NCBI RefSeq assembly: GCF_934277605.1
Contig: NZ_CAKQVD010000054.1
Span: 1 to 12,752, forward strand
Reading direction: 5' to 3'
From: an uncultured Anaerotignum sp.
GTDB lineage: Bacteria; Bacillota; Clostridia; Lachnospirales; Anaerotignaceae
Length of the DNA stretch: 12,752 bases
Position numbers and translations under genes: made by a program. The notes beneath the pieces are model-generated. The model saw only the letters and a list, made by a program, of their open reading frames with translations. It was not told the origin of the DNA and made no database searches. Positions 1 through 5,984 of the stretch are shown here, piece by piece (position 1 is the stretch's first letter; every line of letters begins with the position of its first letter).

Positions 1-1
1 C

Positions 2-1219
2 CTGACGAGAGATTTTGCGGAGAACCAGATGGAGATTAACACCCCCATTTATCACTCTGAAAAGGACGCACGAGCGAACTTAAATAACACGCTGCGTGAA
101 ATGCGCCGCACTCTTTCAAAGAAAAAAGAGCCTGAATACCTTTGGCCGTCCTCTGTGCCGCCTGTGCTACACGCTGAAAATGATGTGCCTATTGCGCAGT
201 ATTTCGGCTGGGACGCACCCGAAACAACCTACCGTGAGTATCTGGCCGCAAAATATGACAGGCGCAGAATGGCTCTGTGCGGCGTTCATGTGAACTTCTC
301 CATCTCCGATGATTTGCTTCTGTGGGTTCACTCCCAGAATTTCAAGAACGACACCAACTATTCCAACTGGAAGAACCAGCTTTATTTGGAAATCGCCCAG
401 AAAGCCCTTGCTTATGGCTGGATTCTGACCGCCCTGACTGCTGCATCTCCATTTGTGGATGGCTCCTATTTTGATTATACCGCCGCTGGAACCACTGGAT
501 ATTGTGGTATGGCATCCGTCCGACAGTCTGAATTTGGGTTCTGGAACAACTTCAGCCCTGTGCTGGACTACTCTACTCTGAACAACTATGCGGACAGTCT
601 GGAAGATTTGATGGTTAAAAAGCTCCTGCATTGCCCCTCTGAGCTTTACATCCCTGTGCGGATTAAGCCTGCTGGGCAGTATTCCATCGAAAGGCTGCAT
701 CGTGCCGCCGATCACATCGAGCTACGGATGATTGATGTTAACCCGATGGAGCCGAGTGGAGTAGAGCTTTGGGTGTTGGAGTTCTGCCGCTTCTTCCTGC
801 TGTGGTGCGCTTTTGGCTCTGACACTTTAACGCTGCGGAGCGAGCAACAGGTGCAATGCTACCAGAACTTCAAAAATGCGGCCAGATACGACCTTAACAG
901 TGCAACCGTTACTTTACCCGATGGAATGGTTAAAACCGTTCAGGAGGCCGCTGTGGACGTTCTGGCGAGCATGAGAGAGTTCTATAATGGAGTTCTTGAC
1001 AAAGTTGGACAGTTTGCCCCTGCTCTGCAAGCGGCTGGCGTTGACGGACTGCTCCACTGTCTGACCGTGGCCGAGGACAAGATCAACAACCCAGACCGCC
1101 GCTATTCGCACATCATTAAGGAGAATTGCGGCTCTGACTTTGCTGCTATCACTCTGGGGCTGACAAAGAGCTATTCCAATATTGCCGCCAACATCCGCCA
1201 CAAAAATAAAGCTGTTTGA
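2..1219 (+). CDS. gshA: Glutamate-cysteine ligase, GshA type (5'-partial)
   Basis: Predicted to join L-glutamate and L-cysteine with ATP, giving gamma-glutamylcysteine, the first step of glutathione synthesis (cytosolic). The frame is open to the window edge. The residues before the first internal Met (position 29) read LTRDFAENQME, matching the Asp and Glu metal ligands in the DFAEALLE segment of E. coli GshA, so ATG 29 is not the start and roughly 50-60 residues lie upstream. Numbered from Met 29: GVHVNFS with the ligand His at 87 (E. coli GVHYNFS), the ASPF segment near 139, Arg165 in ASVRQSEFGF, and ELRMIDVNPMEPSG with Glu231 and Arg233 (E. coli EVRSLDINPFSPIG). It stops after the ligase domain, so no ATP-grasp GshF fusion follows. 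Residues and alignment are from memory of the family. Another gamma-glutamyl or amide-forming ligase activity is possible. A terminator follows 10 bases after the stop. Confidence 0.86.
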   Translation: MTRDFAENQMEINTPIYHSEKDARANLNNTLREMRRTLSKKKEPEYLWPSSVPPVLHAENDVPIAQYFGWDAPETTYREYLAAKYDRRRMALCGVHVNFSISDDLLLWVHSQNFKNDTNYSNWKNQLYLEIAQKALAYGWILTALTAASPFVDGSYFDYTAAGTTGYCGMASVRQSEFGFWNNFSPVLDYSTLNNYADSLEDLMVKKLLHCPSELYIPVRIKPAGQYSIERLHRAADHIELRMIDVNPMEPSGVELWVLEFCRFFLLWCAFGSDTLTLRSEQQVQCYQNFKNAARYDLNSATVTLPDGMVKTVQEAAVDVLASMREFYNGVLDKVGQFAPALQAAGVDGLLHCLTVAEDKINNPDRRYSHIIKENCGSDFAAITLGLTKSYSNIAANIRHKNKAV

Positions 1220-1229
1220 TTTATGGCTT

Positions 1230-1258
1230 GCCCTTCCTGACCGCCGGGAAGGGCTTTT
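1230..1258 (+). terminator. Intrinsic terminator after the glutamate-cysteine ligase gene
   Basis: GCCCTTCC (1230-1237) pairs perfectly with GGAAGGGC (1247-1254), followed by TTTT. It lies 10 bases after the ligase stop codon and separates it from the recombinase unit. Confidence 0.88.
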
Positions 1259-1260
1259 CT

Positions 1261-1435
1261 ATTGTCGAGGGCATGGGGAGTGAAATCCCCATCAAGATGC
1301 TGCCGGGAGTTTTAAGCTGCTCCGGGCGAATCTTGCGCTAGGCTTGTTTTTTGAAAGTGATTTTTTAATTTTTTGTGTTGGCTGCATCGCAACTGTCTTT
1401 CTATTCGAGTTTAGAGTATTCGGAAAAGTACACTC
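1261..1435. other. Gene-free stretch with hairpins and T-rich tail
   Basis: No gene is visible. ATGGGGA (1273-1279) faces TCCCCAT (1286-1292), a perfect 7-bp hairpin. Just downstream GCCGGGAG and CTCCGGGC (about 1304-1329) form a second stem with one mismatch, followed by T-rich sequence with runs of six and seven T. It could be a small structured RNA or a backup terminator. No promoter of its own is evident. Confidence 0.4.
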
Positions 1436-1558
1436 TTACGAACAGTCGAATTTGCCATTTATTACCATCAAACCAAGCTGAAAATGACCTGTTTTAATGT
1501 TCGTAAATCTGCCATTTTATTTTGCAAATATTCGTAAATCGCTATTGACATTTGCAAA
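1436..1558. repeat. res-like repeat cluster upstream of the recombinase
   Basis: TTCGTAAATC occurs twice in direct orientation (1500-1509 and 1531-1540), 31 bp apart, i.e. three helical turns, with an inverted core TTACGAA at 1436-1442. TTTGCAAAT (1521-1529) and ATTTGCAAA (1550-1558) are perfect inverted repeats. AATTTGCCATT (1449-1459) and AATCTGCCATT (1506-1516) form a near-direct repeat. The right part overlaps the promoter -35. This fits subsites bound by the adjacent serine recombinase, serving both as recombination site and for autoregulation, as is known for Tn3-type resolvases. Which repeat contains the crossover dinucleotide cannot be told. Confidence 0.55.
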
Positions 1559-1573
1559 CACTTTTGATAGACT
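1545..1573 (+). promoter_or_regulatory. Promoter of the serine recombinase gene
   Basis: TTGACA (1545-1550), 17-bp spacer, TAGACT (1568-1573), followed by GGAAGG (1585-1590) and ATG at 1599. It lies inside the longer open frame that begins at 1497, so translation must start at 1599. The -35 abuts ATTTGCAAA, one arm of an inverted repeat, suggesting repression by the recombinase. Confidence 0.75.
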
Positions 1574-1598
1574 AAAACACGAAAGGAAGGTGCAGACA

Positions 1599-2216
1599 AT
1601 GACCGTCTACGGATATGCACGAGTATCAAGCAAAGATCAAAACCTCGACCGCCAAATTGACCACCTGAAGGAAGTTGGTGTTGAACCCCGAAACATTTTC
1701 TGTGATAAGGCCAGCGGCAAAAACTTCAACCGTGGGAGCTGGAACAGCCTGATGAACCAGATGCAGAAGGGTGACTTGCTTGTTATCGTGTCACTTGACC
1801 GCATGGGGCGCAACTACACCGAAATCAAGGAGCAATGGCAACACATCACCCACGAGATCGGAGCGGATATTAAGGTTTTGGATATGCCGATGTTGGACAC
1901 GAGCCAGACCGGGGATAATCTTGACCGCCGCTTTATCGCTGACCTTGTATTGCAGATTTTGAGCTACACCGCCGAGAAGGAGCGCAAAAATATCCACGCA
2001 CGGCAAGAGCAGGGCATCCAGAGCGCACATGACCGGGGTGTAAAGTTTGGCCGTCCGGCTGCACAGTTCCCCGATGGATGGGAGCAGACCTATAAAAGCT
2101 GGAAAGCTGGCGAGATCACGGCCACCGCTGCTATGCAGAAATTGGAGCTGAAGCGCACCACATTTTACAAGCTGGCAAAGCTGTATGAGCAGGAGAACAC
2201 CTCTAGCAAGGTGTAA
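1599..2216 (+). CDS. Serine recombinase, resolvase/invertase family
   Basis: A 205-aa small serine recombinase that would cut and rejoin DNA at paired sites through a phosphoserine link. The N-terminal catalytic domain shows YARVSSKDQNLDRQ with the nucleophile at Ser10, and VSLDRMGRN carrying the conserved arginines near residues 66-70. A long helix follows (LSYTAEKERKNI, about 123-134), and the end is a Hin-like helix-turn-helix (about 170-198, ITATAAMQKLELKRTTFYKLAK). Length is normal for the family. The start is set by the promoter at 1545-1573 and the GGAAGG site. On a plasmid next to an iteron origin the likely task is resolving multimers or cointegrates, using the repeats at 1436-1558 as target. 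An invertase role cannot be excluded, but no invertible segment bounded by inverted copies of the site is seen here. Confidence 0.93.
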   Translation: MTVYGYARVSSKDQNLDRQIDHLKEVGVEPRNIFCDKASGKNFNRGSWNSLMNQMQKGDLLVIVSLDRMGRNYTEIKEQWQHITHEIGADIKVLDMPMLDTSQTGDNLDRRFIADLVLQILSYTAEKERKNIHARQEQGIQSAHDRGVKFGRPAAQFPDGWEQTYKSWKAGEITATAAMQKLELKRTTFYKLAKLYEQENTSSKV

Positions 2217-2640
2217 TAACACACTAGACTTTGTAAACAAAGCCGTGTGCCCTGCCGGGGGCTGAAAACGGAGAGCAAGAATCGTCCTGTGTCCACAAAA
2301 ATGACACCGGACAGCTCTTGTTGGGGTGTGCCTACCCCAAACCCTGCATAGCGTAAAGGTGATACAAAATCACGGTTATTTCCACTTTGCGCTCTGTGGA
2401 CGAGGAATTTTTCCTCATGGACAGTAGCAAAGATTTTTGAAATAAACTTTTTAATAATGTGGACTAGACCGGGAAATCGTATCACCTTTAGTATCGTTCT
2501 ATTATGAACAGGCCGTATCTTGAGATGGAGCTACCCTCGTAAGGTGTTTCTTTTAATCTCCGTTTTTGCATGGAACTTCTTCTTTTTTATTTGTAGAAGT
2601 TATTAGACTACTTGTTTGTATATTATAATAAGGTGTAAAT
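2217..2640. other. Gene-free left part of the replication origin region
   Basis: No convincing gene. It contains hairpins TTGGGGT (2321-2327)/ACCCCAA (2334-2340) and GAGGAA (2402-2407)/TTCCTC (2411-2416), and two oppositely oriented copies of the iteron core, TAAAGGTGATAC at 2354-2365 and GTATCACCTTTA at 2479-2490. The latter belongs to a full inverted iteron ending in CGGGA. From about 2573 it becomes AT-rich, with AACTTCT facing AGAAGTT, a possible helix-opening region next to the iterons. I see no good match to a DnaA box. Confidence 0.5.
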
Positions 2641-2643
2641 CGC

Positions 2644-2731
2644 TAAAGGTGATATGTTTTCCCGCTTTTGGTGATACGAACTCCCGGTTTAAGGTGATAC
2701 ATTTTCCCGTATTAGGTGATATAAACTCCCG
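2644..2731 (+). repeat. Iteron array of the plasmid origin (four 21-bp copies)
   Basis: Four direct copies at 2644-2664, 2666-2686, 2689-2709 and 2711-2731 follow the pattern NNNNGGTGATAYNNNNTCCCG, at 22-23-22 bp periods, i.e. about two helical turns. The core GGTGATA and the tail TCCCG are invariant. Further copies or half-copies lie at 2354-2374 (diverged tail), 2470-2490 (inverted) and 2774-2803 (operator). Iterons of this length directly upstream of a Rep_3 gene are the standard binding sites of the initiator. Occupancy starts replication and limits copy number by handcuffing. Confidence 0.9.
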
Positions 2732-2775
2732 GTTTGACTGTTGAAAGCAATCTCTTAAAAAAACAAACAGAAAAG

Positions 2776-2816
2776 GTGATATTGTTATTGATTGCAGTAT
2801 CACGGCATGGTATAAT
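2776..2816 (+). promoter_or_regulatory. rep promoter with inverted iteron half-site operator
   Basis: TTGATT (2788-2793), 17-bp spacer, TATAAT (2811-2816); AAGGA (2832-2836) precedes ATG 2847. GTGATA (2776-2781) and TATCAC (2798-2803) are inverted copies of the iteron core that bracket the -35. In Rep_3 plasmids Rep dimers bind such inverted half-sites to repress their own gene while monomers bind the direct iterons, and this arrangement fits exactly. Confidence 0.85.
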
Positions 2817-2846
2817 AGTAGCATAAAAAATAAGGACGTGGTACTT

Positions 2847-3494
2847 ATGAGCGAGGAAAACACCTTAAACGCTGGGCATCTGGTCGAAAAATCAAAGAAG
2901 CTGGTCTGGGCAAAGTTTCAAGACTGGGGTGCTGGTGAGCTTCGCTTGCTGGATGTGTACCTGTCCAGAATCAATGCACGAGAGCCGGACAGTAGCAATG
3001 TTCGCTTCACCCTGAAGGAATATGCTGACTTGATCGGTGTGTCTGACCTCCGCTATAAGCAGATTCAGGCTTGCACAAAGAAATTTCTGGGTAACGTGGT
3101 TACGCTGCGAAACGAAAATGATGAAAACGAGTGGGGAATGTACACTCTTTTTACGATGGCACGTTGCTTTAAGGACAAAGGGCAGTATGTTGTTGAGATT
3201 GACTGCAATAGCCAGCTCAAAGATGTTTTCTTTAACATAGCTCAGGATGGCTACATCAAATATCGACTGCAAAGCACAATTCGCATGAAGAAACAGTACA
3301 GTATAAAGCTGTATGGCATGATGGTGGACATGATGGACTTGCCACCTGAAAAACAACGGCTCAGTCTGGACAAGCTCAGGGAACAGCTTGACGTGCCCAA
3401 GGATGCTTATACCGAGTTCAAGTTCTTCAAGCGTGATGTTCTCGAACCAGCGGTAAAAGAGATTAACGAAGTATCGAATATAAATGTGTCGTAG
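2847..3494 (+). CDS. Replication initiator Rep_3 family, part before an in-frame TAG
   Basis: A 215-aa product with the Rep_3 signature: GAGELRLLDVYLSRINAR followed by VRFTLKEYADLIGV (winged helix 1, up to about residue 110), then SIKLYGMMVDMMDL, LDKLREQLDV and FKFFKRDVLEPAVKEINE (winged helix 2). It would bind the iterons and load the host helicase. ATG 2847 is preferred over the in-frame GTG 2838 because AAGGA lies 10 bases upstream of the ATG. The frame ends at TAG 3492-3494 after INEVSNINVS, in the middle of the second winged helix, where family members usually continue with Tyr and an acidic residue, then a GRK-type strand. That continuation is present in the same frame directly after the TAG. 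The short product would lack the last wing, so either it is defective or the TAG is read through. Confidence 0.88.
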   Translation: MSEENTLNAGHLVEKSKKLVWAKFQDWGAGELRLLDVYLSRINAREPDSSNVRFTLKEYADLIGVSDLRYKQIQACTKKFLGNVVTLRNENDENEWGMYTLFTMARCFKDKGQYVVEIDCNSQLKDVFFNIAQDGYIKYRLQSTIRMKKQYSIKLYGMMVDMMDLPPEKQRLSLDKLREQLDVPKDAYTEFKFFKRDVLEPAVKEINEVSNINVS

Positions 3495-3503
3495 GACCGT
3501 ATT

Positions 3504-3917
3504 GTGACTGGACGAAAATGTACTGGTATCAAGTTCAAAATCTGCTATAAGGCCGAGGGAGAGTTCCCTGTTGCACCTCCTAAAATCGTAGAGAAGAAGC
3601 GGAGAGGTCGTAAACCAGCGGTCAATTATCAGTTGTACCTTCCTGATTTTTCTGAAGCGGACGCAAGGACAATCGGCTTGAAGGTTAAGGCCAAGATTAA
3701 GAAGCTGTATCCGATGATCGCAAAAGACCAAATTGACAATGCCGTTGCCGATACGCTGAAAAATGCCTATAAAACGCTGATTACGGATAACCCAAAGGCT
3801 GGCGACATTGAGAACTTCGAGGGGTATGTTTATAGTGTTCTTGCCAACGGAGATAATGTTGGTAAGTTTATCCCCGGAAAGTATTTCCCTCTGGAATCCT
3901 ACTATCAAAAAGCATGA
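3504..3917 (+). CDS. C-terminal part of Rep_3 initiator, in frame after the TAG
   Basis: Same reading frame as the upstream Rep segment, separated only by the TAG at 3492-3494; the nominal GTG start at 3504 has no ribosome binding site. It opens with TGRKCTGIKFKI, the wing strand expected to complete winged helix 2 of Rep_3. A basic linker (KKRRGRKPAVNYQ) and a 100-residue tail rich in Lys and Ala follow, ending KYFPLESYYQKA. Joined through the TAG the protein would be 356 residues from 2847. The tail shows no frameshift, stop or other decay, so the mutation is recent, is suppressed, or is a sequencing error. A large terminator follows 19 bases after the stop. Confidence 0.7.
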   Translation: MTGRKCTGIKFKICYKAEGEFPVAPPKIVEKKRRGRKPAVNYQLYLPDFSEADARTIGLKVKAKIKKLYPMIAKDQIDNAVADTLKNAYKTLITDNPKAGDIENFEGYVYSVLANGDNVGKFIPGKYFPLESYYQKA

Positions 3918-3936
3918 TTGTATAAACATTCGTTAT

Positions 3937-3999
3937 AACGCTTGTATTTACAGATTTACGTTTGAATGAACGTTTGTAAATACAGGCGTTTTCTTTTGG
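3937..3999 (+). terminator. Terminator after rep
   Basis: A 16-bp stem with one G-T pair, AACGCTTGTATTTACA (3937-3952) against TGTAAATACAGGCGTT (3975-3990), followed by TTTTCTTTT. The loop holds a second small stem, ACGTT facing AACGT. The arms also carry the 15-bp repeat motif found around the next promoter. Confidence 0.85.
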
Positions 4000-4140
4000 C
4001 CTCATACGATTGTTAATACAACTGTTGACAAAGCAACACTTTTGAAATATACTTTTTAATACGAATGTTAATTCAAGTGTTAATACAGTACGATTGTTAT
4101 AACGATTGTAAAACAGTTTGAAAATTGTATTTACAAACGT
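3970..4140. repeat. Cluster of 15-bp repeats around the RHH gene promoter (operator or centromere-like)
   Basis: Copies of a motif near ACGWWTGTWAATACA: 3970-3984, 4006-4020, 4061-4075 (one change), 4073-4087 (diverged), 4090-4104, 4102-4116 (both diverged at the end) and an inverted copy 4126-4140 identical to the first. They lie on both sides of the promoter at 4025-4053 and reach the ribosome binding site. Such arrays next to an RHH gene are typical operator/centromere sites, as in StbA of R388 and ParB-omega plasmids. Confidence 0.7.
4025..4053 (+). promoter_or_regulatory. Promoter of the RHH gene
   Basis: TTGACA (4025-4030), 17-bp spacer, TATACT (4048-4053). The leader of about 100 nt carries several 15-bp repeat copies and ends in AAAGGAGCGTATTAACGA before ATG 4162. 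Binding of the repeats by the encoded protein would block initiation. Confidence 0.85.
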
Positions 4141-4161
4141 ATGAAAGGAGCGTATTAACGA

Positions 4162-4782
4162 ATGTATGAGGATAAGAAGCTGCCCAGCAAAATGCGCACC
4201 TTCCGCTTCAACGATGCTATGGAGGGCGACCTTGCCTTTTTAATGGAGCTGTGGAGTTGCACTGCCACCGAAGCTCTGACAAGGGCATTGAGCAATTCTG
4301 CTGCGCTGGAACGTGCTTTTGCAATCCAGCGTCCGGCATCCGGCATCCCTGTAACCACGCCCTCTGCGGCCAGCCACAACGCAGATCAGCCTATCCATGC
4401 CGCCGATGAACAGCTTACCGCTTTCACCGATGAAGTAGCCCATTGCGACCCCATCCAGACCCAGACTGCAGCCCAGATCGAGAAGCCAGCTCCCAGCACT
4501 CCTATTATAAGGGAAGCCCCTGCATCTGCCCCGGCCAGTGCCGCCGGGGAGGATGCTGCATCTGTGCCAGCTCCTGCCGATGGTGGGATTGATGGCAAAC
4601 GATACCAGATCAAGATTTTGGTTCGGAATGACCCTGTGTTCTCAAAAAAGCCAAAGGCGCACAGCGGAGAAACCGCCGCTCTTGCTGAAAAACGTGCCGC
4701 TGATTGGCTGCGTGAGCAAGGATACCCCGGCATCGAGCCGAAAATTCCTGCCGGAAAACACAACATGACCATCAAGATTTGA
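4162..4782 (+). CDS. Ribbon-helix-helix DNA-binding protein with A/P-rich linker (StbA-like?)
   Basis: 206 aa. Residues 8-43 (PSKMRTFRFNDAMEGDLAFL through ATEALTRALSNSA) read as a ribbon-helix-helix: a beta strand with alternating basic residues, then two helices with a turn at WSCTATEAL. Residues 55-135 form a low-complexity Ala/Pro/Thr linker. About 65 C-terminal residues (GKRYQIKILVRNDP through GKHNMTIKI) look folded and I do not recognise them. ATG 4162 follows AAAGGAG at good spacing. The gene stands alone between two terminators, behind a repeat array covering its promoter. Autorepression is the minimal interpretation. Because the array adjoins the replication gene, a ParA-independent segregation role like StbA of R388 or Par of pSK1 is plausible but inferred; no ParA or ParM gene is in the window. 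Confidence 0.72.
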   Translation: MYEDKKLPSKMRTFRFNDAMEGDLAFLMELWSCTATEALTRALSNSAALERAFAIQRPASGIPVTTPSAASHNADQPIHAADEQLTAFTDEVAHCDPIQTQTAAQIEKPAPSTPIIREAPASAPASAAGEDAASVPAPADGGIDGKRYQIKILVRNDPVFSKKPKAHSGETAALAEKRAADWLREQGYPGIEPKIPAGKHNMTIKI

Positions 4783-4797
4783 CCCAAAATAGCTACA

Positions 4798-4835
4798 AAG
4801 CTCCATCCACTTACCGGATGGGGCTTTTATTTTTG
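4798..4835 (+). terminator. Terminator after the RHH gene
   Basis: AAGCTCCATCC (4798-4808) pairs with GGATGGGGCTT (4816-4826, one G-T pair), followed by TTATTTTT. Confidence 0.9.
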
Positions 4836-4936
4836 CCGTGATATTTTGTCTCATAACCCTTCATAACTTTATAAACCGTGATGGGAAGCACTTCAAACAG
4901 TTCTGCATCTTCTGAATTTGAACAACAAAACTCCAT
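4811..4936 (-). CDS. Possible 41-aa small protein
   Basis: A short minus-strand frame from ATG 4936 to TAA 4811-4813. The product, MEFCCSNSEDAELFEVLPIT then VYKVMKGYETKYHGKNKSPI and Arg, has a plausible composition with an acidic N-terminal and a basic C-terminal half. The ribosome binding site is weak (GAG only), an in-frame TAG sits two codons upstream, no clear promoter exists, and the stop codon lies inside the loop of the preceding gene's terminator. It may be the tail of a degraded gene. Unrecognised. Confidence 0.25.
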   Translation of the reverse strand: MEFCCSNSEDAELFEVLPITVYKVMKGYETKYHGKNKSPIR

Positions 4937-4965
4937 GCTCTAACATCTCTAATTTGTTTCAAAAC

Positions 4966-5031
4966 TAAAAGTGAACTTTTAATTTGAGTGCTGGAATCGA
5001 GTGCCGGAAAATTTCAAAATCCAGCACTCAA
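4966..5031. repeat. Palindrome and 11-bp inverted repeat, probable operator
   Basis: TAAAAGT (4966-4972) and ACTTTTA (4975-4981) form a perfect palindrome with a 2-bp centre. It is followed by the perfect inverted repeat TTGAGTGCTGG (4984-4994)/CCAGCACTCAA (5021-5031), with a third partial copy GAGTGCCGG about 12 bp inside the left arm. No run of T follows, so it is not a terminator. It lies about 75-140 bp upstream of the promoter at 5105 and could be a regulator binding site. Confidence 0.55.
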
Positions 5032-5104
5032 CCGATAAAAAACGACACTCAACACGGCTCTTTCTCTGTTCATGGAAAGTTTATAATCTTCTTCTCGACT
5101 TTTC

Positions 5105-5132
5105 TTGACAAAGAAACATTTATGAATATAAT
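5105..5132 (+). promoter_or_regulatory. Promoter of the zinc-ribbon/HNH operon
   Basis: TTGACA (5105-5110), 16-bp spacer, TATAAT (5127-5132), both full consensus. Transcription should begin near 5139 and read through the genes to 7236. The next terminator on this strand is at 7264. Confidence 0.85.
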
Positions 5133-5138
5133 GGAAAT

Positions 5139-5314
5139 ACACAGAACGACACTGCCGGGTGGTGACAGCACCCAGATGCACACGACATAACGACTGGCGG
5201 CAAGCTGGTCGTGTTGGTGGCTCTGCCACTCTTATAATAAATGACCGCAAAATGAGCAACCACCGGGGAGCTGCGAGTGCCCCACAGACCCATTTATGAG
5301 AGGAGAGTTTGTAA
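5139..5314 (+). promoter_or_regulatory. Structured 5' leader of about 175 nt
   Basis: GGGTG (5157-5161) pairs with CACCC (5169-5173). CGACTGGC pairs with GCTGGTCG across the loop GGCAA (about 5191-5211, two wobble pairs). The right arm could instead pair with an earlier ACACGAC, giving two exclusive folds. GGGG and CCCC blocks near 5265-5285 allow a further stem. GAGAGGAGAG follows just before ATG 5315. The length and alternative pairings suggest post-transcriptional control; I recognise no known riboswitch class. Confidence 0.4.
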
Positions 5315-5470
5315 ATGGAAATTACTGGCAAGACACCGACCGAGGCACCTTATGGGATGCACACCTACGTCTGCCCTGAGTGTGGCAAGACCGTCTATTG
5401 TGCGACCGATGATGCAGAACTGATTTGCGACAGCTGCGACGCTGAGATGCAGATGACCGCCGAGAAATGA
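5315..5470 (+). CDS. Small zinc-ribbon protein, 51 aa
   Basis: MEITGKTPTEAPYGMHTYVC begins the product. Two CxxC pairs, CPEC (20-23) and CDSC (38-41), spaced 14 residues apart with an extra Cys29, are a zinc-ribbon knuckle arrangement. The strong site GAGAGGAGAG lies 7-16 bases before ATG. It is the first gene of the operon and is followed 16 bases later by the 160-aa gene. Zinc binding is inferred from the cysteines. Partner and function are unknown; such mini zinc ribbons on mobile elements often accompany nucleic-acid-binding proteins. Confidence 0.8.
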   Translation: MEITGKTPTEAPYGMHTYVCPECGKTVYCATDDAELICDSCDAEMQMTAEK

Positions 5471-5486
5471 GAGGAATAACGAGAAT

Positions 5487-5969
5487 ATGAGAAATTTTGA
5501 AGATGAAGCCTTTGAGCTATCCGAGGATGAACGTGCTGCTATGATGCTGACGCTGAACGAATGCCTGGGCTATGCCACTGATGCACAGCTTGAAGCAATC
5601 CACAACTATGCTATGAGTATCGCTCCACTGCCGCATTGTGACAACGTGGACAAGGAGCGTGTCAATGCTCTGCACAAGGCCGTGTCCGACATTATTATTA
5701 GTGTCGGTGAAAAGCGCACCCCTGCAACGGTATCTGTGGCCGCATATAAGGCACTGGGTATCTACCAGAACGAAGAGCAGATGGCACGAAGCGCACTTGT
5801 TGACTATCTCAACTCCTGCACGGCCACCGCTTACCAGACCGGAAACATTGAGCCGCTGGAACACATGGAGCGTGTTGTTACCACCATCCATGACCTGATC
5901 GGTGACTATGACGAGCTGGAACGCAAGTATTTCCAGCCTACGGCTCCTGCCGACATTGACGAGTTGTGA
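5487..5969 (+). CDS. Hypothetical acidic helical protein, 160 aa
   Basis: Unrecognised. The protein is predominantly helical with acidic ends (MRNFEDEAFELSEDERAAMM; last residues PTAPADIDEL). It has no signal peptide, membrane segment or Cys cluster. The segment ERAAMMLTLNECLGYATDAQ resembles a small helical bundle. A GAGAGGAAT site precedes ATG 5487 by about 13 bases. It is the second gene of the operon, and its stop lies just ahead of the ribosome binding site of the next gene. Codon use matches neighbours, so it is a genuine gene although its role is unknown. Confidence 0.8.
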   Translation: MRNFEDEAFELSEDERAAMMLTLNECLGYATDAQLEAIHNYAMSIAPLPHCDNVDKERVNALHKAVSDIIISVGEKRTPATVSVAAYKALGIYQNEEQMARSALVDYLNSCTATAYQTGNIEPLEHMERVVTTIHDLIGDYDELERKYFQPTAPADIDEL

Positions 5970-5984
5970 TTGGAGGTGCTGCTA

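Noticed and set aside
29..31. ATG 29 as start of the ligase gene
   Set aside because: Upstream in-frame residues already match the conserved metal-binding segment, so the gene begins before the window.
1497..1598. Recombinase start at 1497
   Set aside because: The promoter and ribosome binding site lie downstream of it, and YGYARVSS starts right after ATG 1599 as in the family.
2321..2340. Hairpin TTGGGGT/ACCCCAA as an oriT or rolling-circle nick site
   Set aside because: No relaxase or rolling-circle Rep is in the window and no known nick sequence could be matched; kept only as a hairpin.
2892..3929. Minus-strand open frame opposite rep
   Set aside because: Shadow of the Rep_3 coding frame, with no start signals and hydrophobic nonsense composition.
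5131..5190. Small leader peptide starting at ATG 5131
   Set aside because: The ATG overlaps the -10 box, so a transcript from this promoter would not contain it.
5970..5984. TTG 5970 as start of the 83-aa gene
   Set aside because: It is part of the GGAGG ribosome binding site; TTG 5985 has proper spacing.
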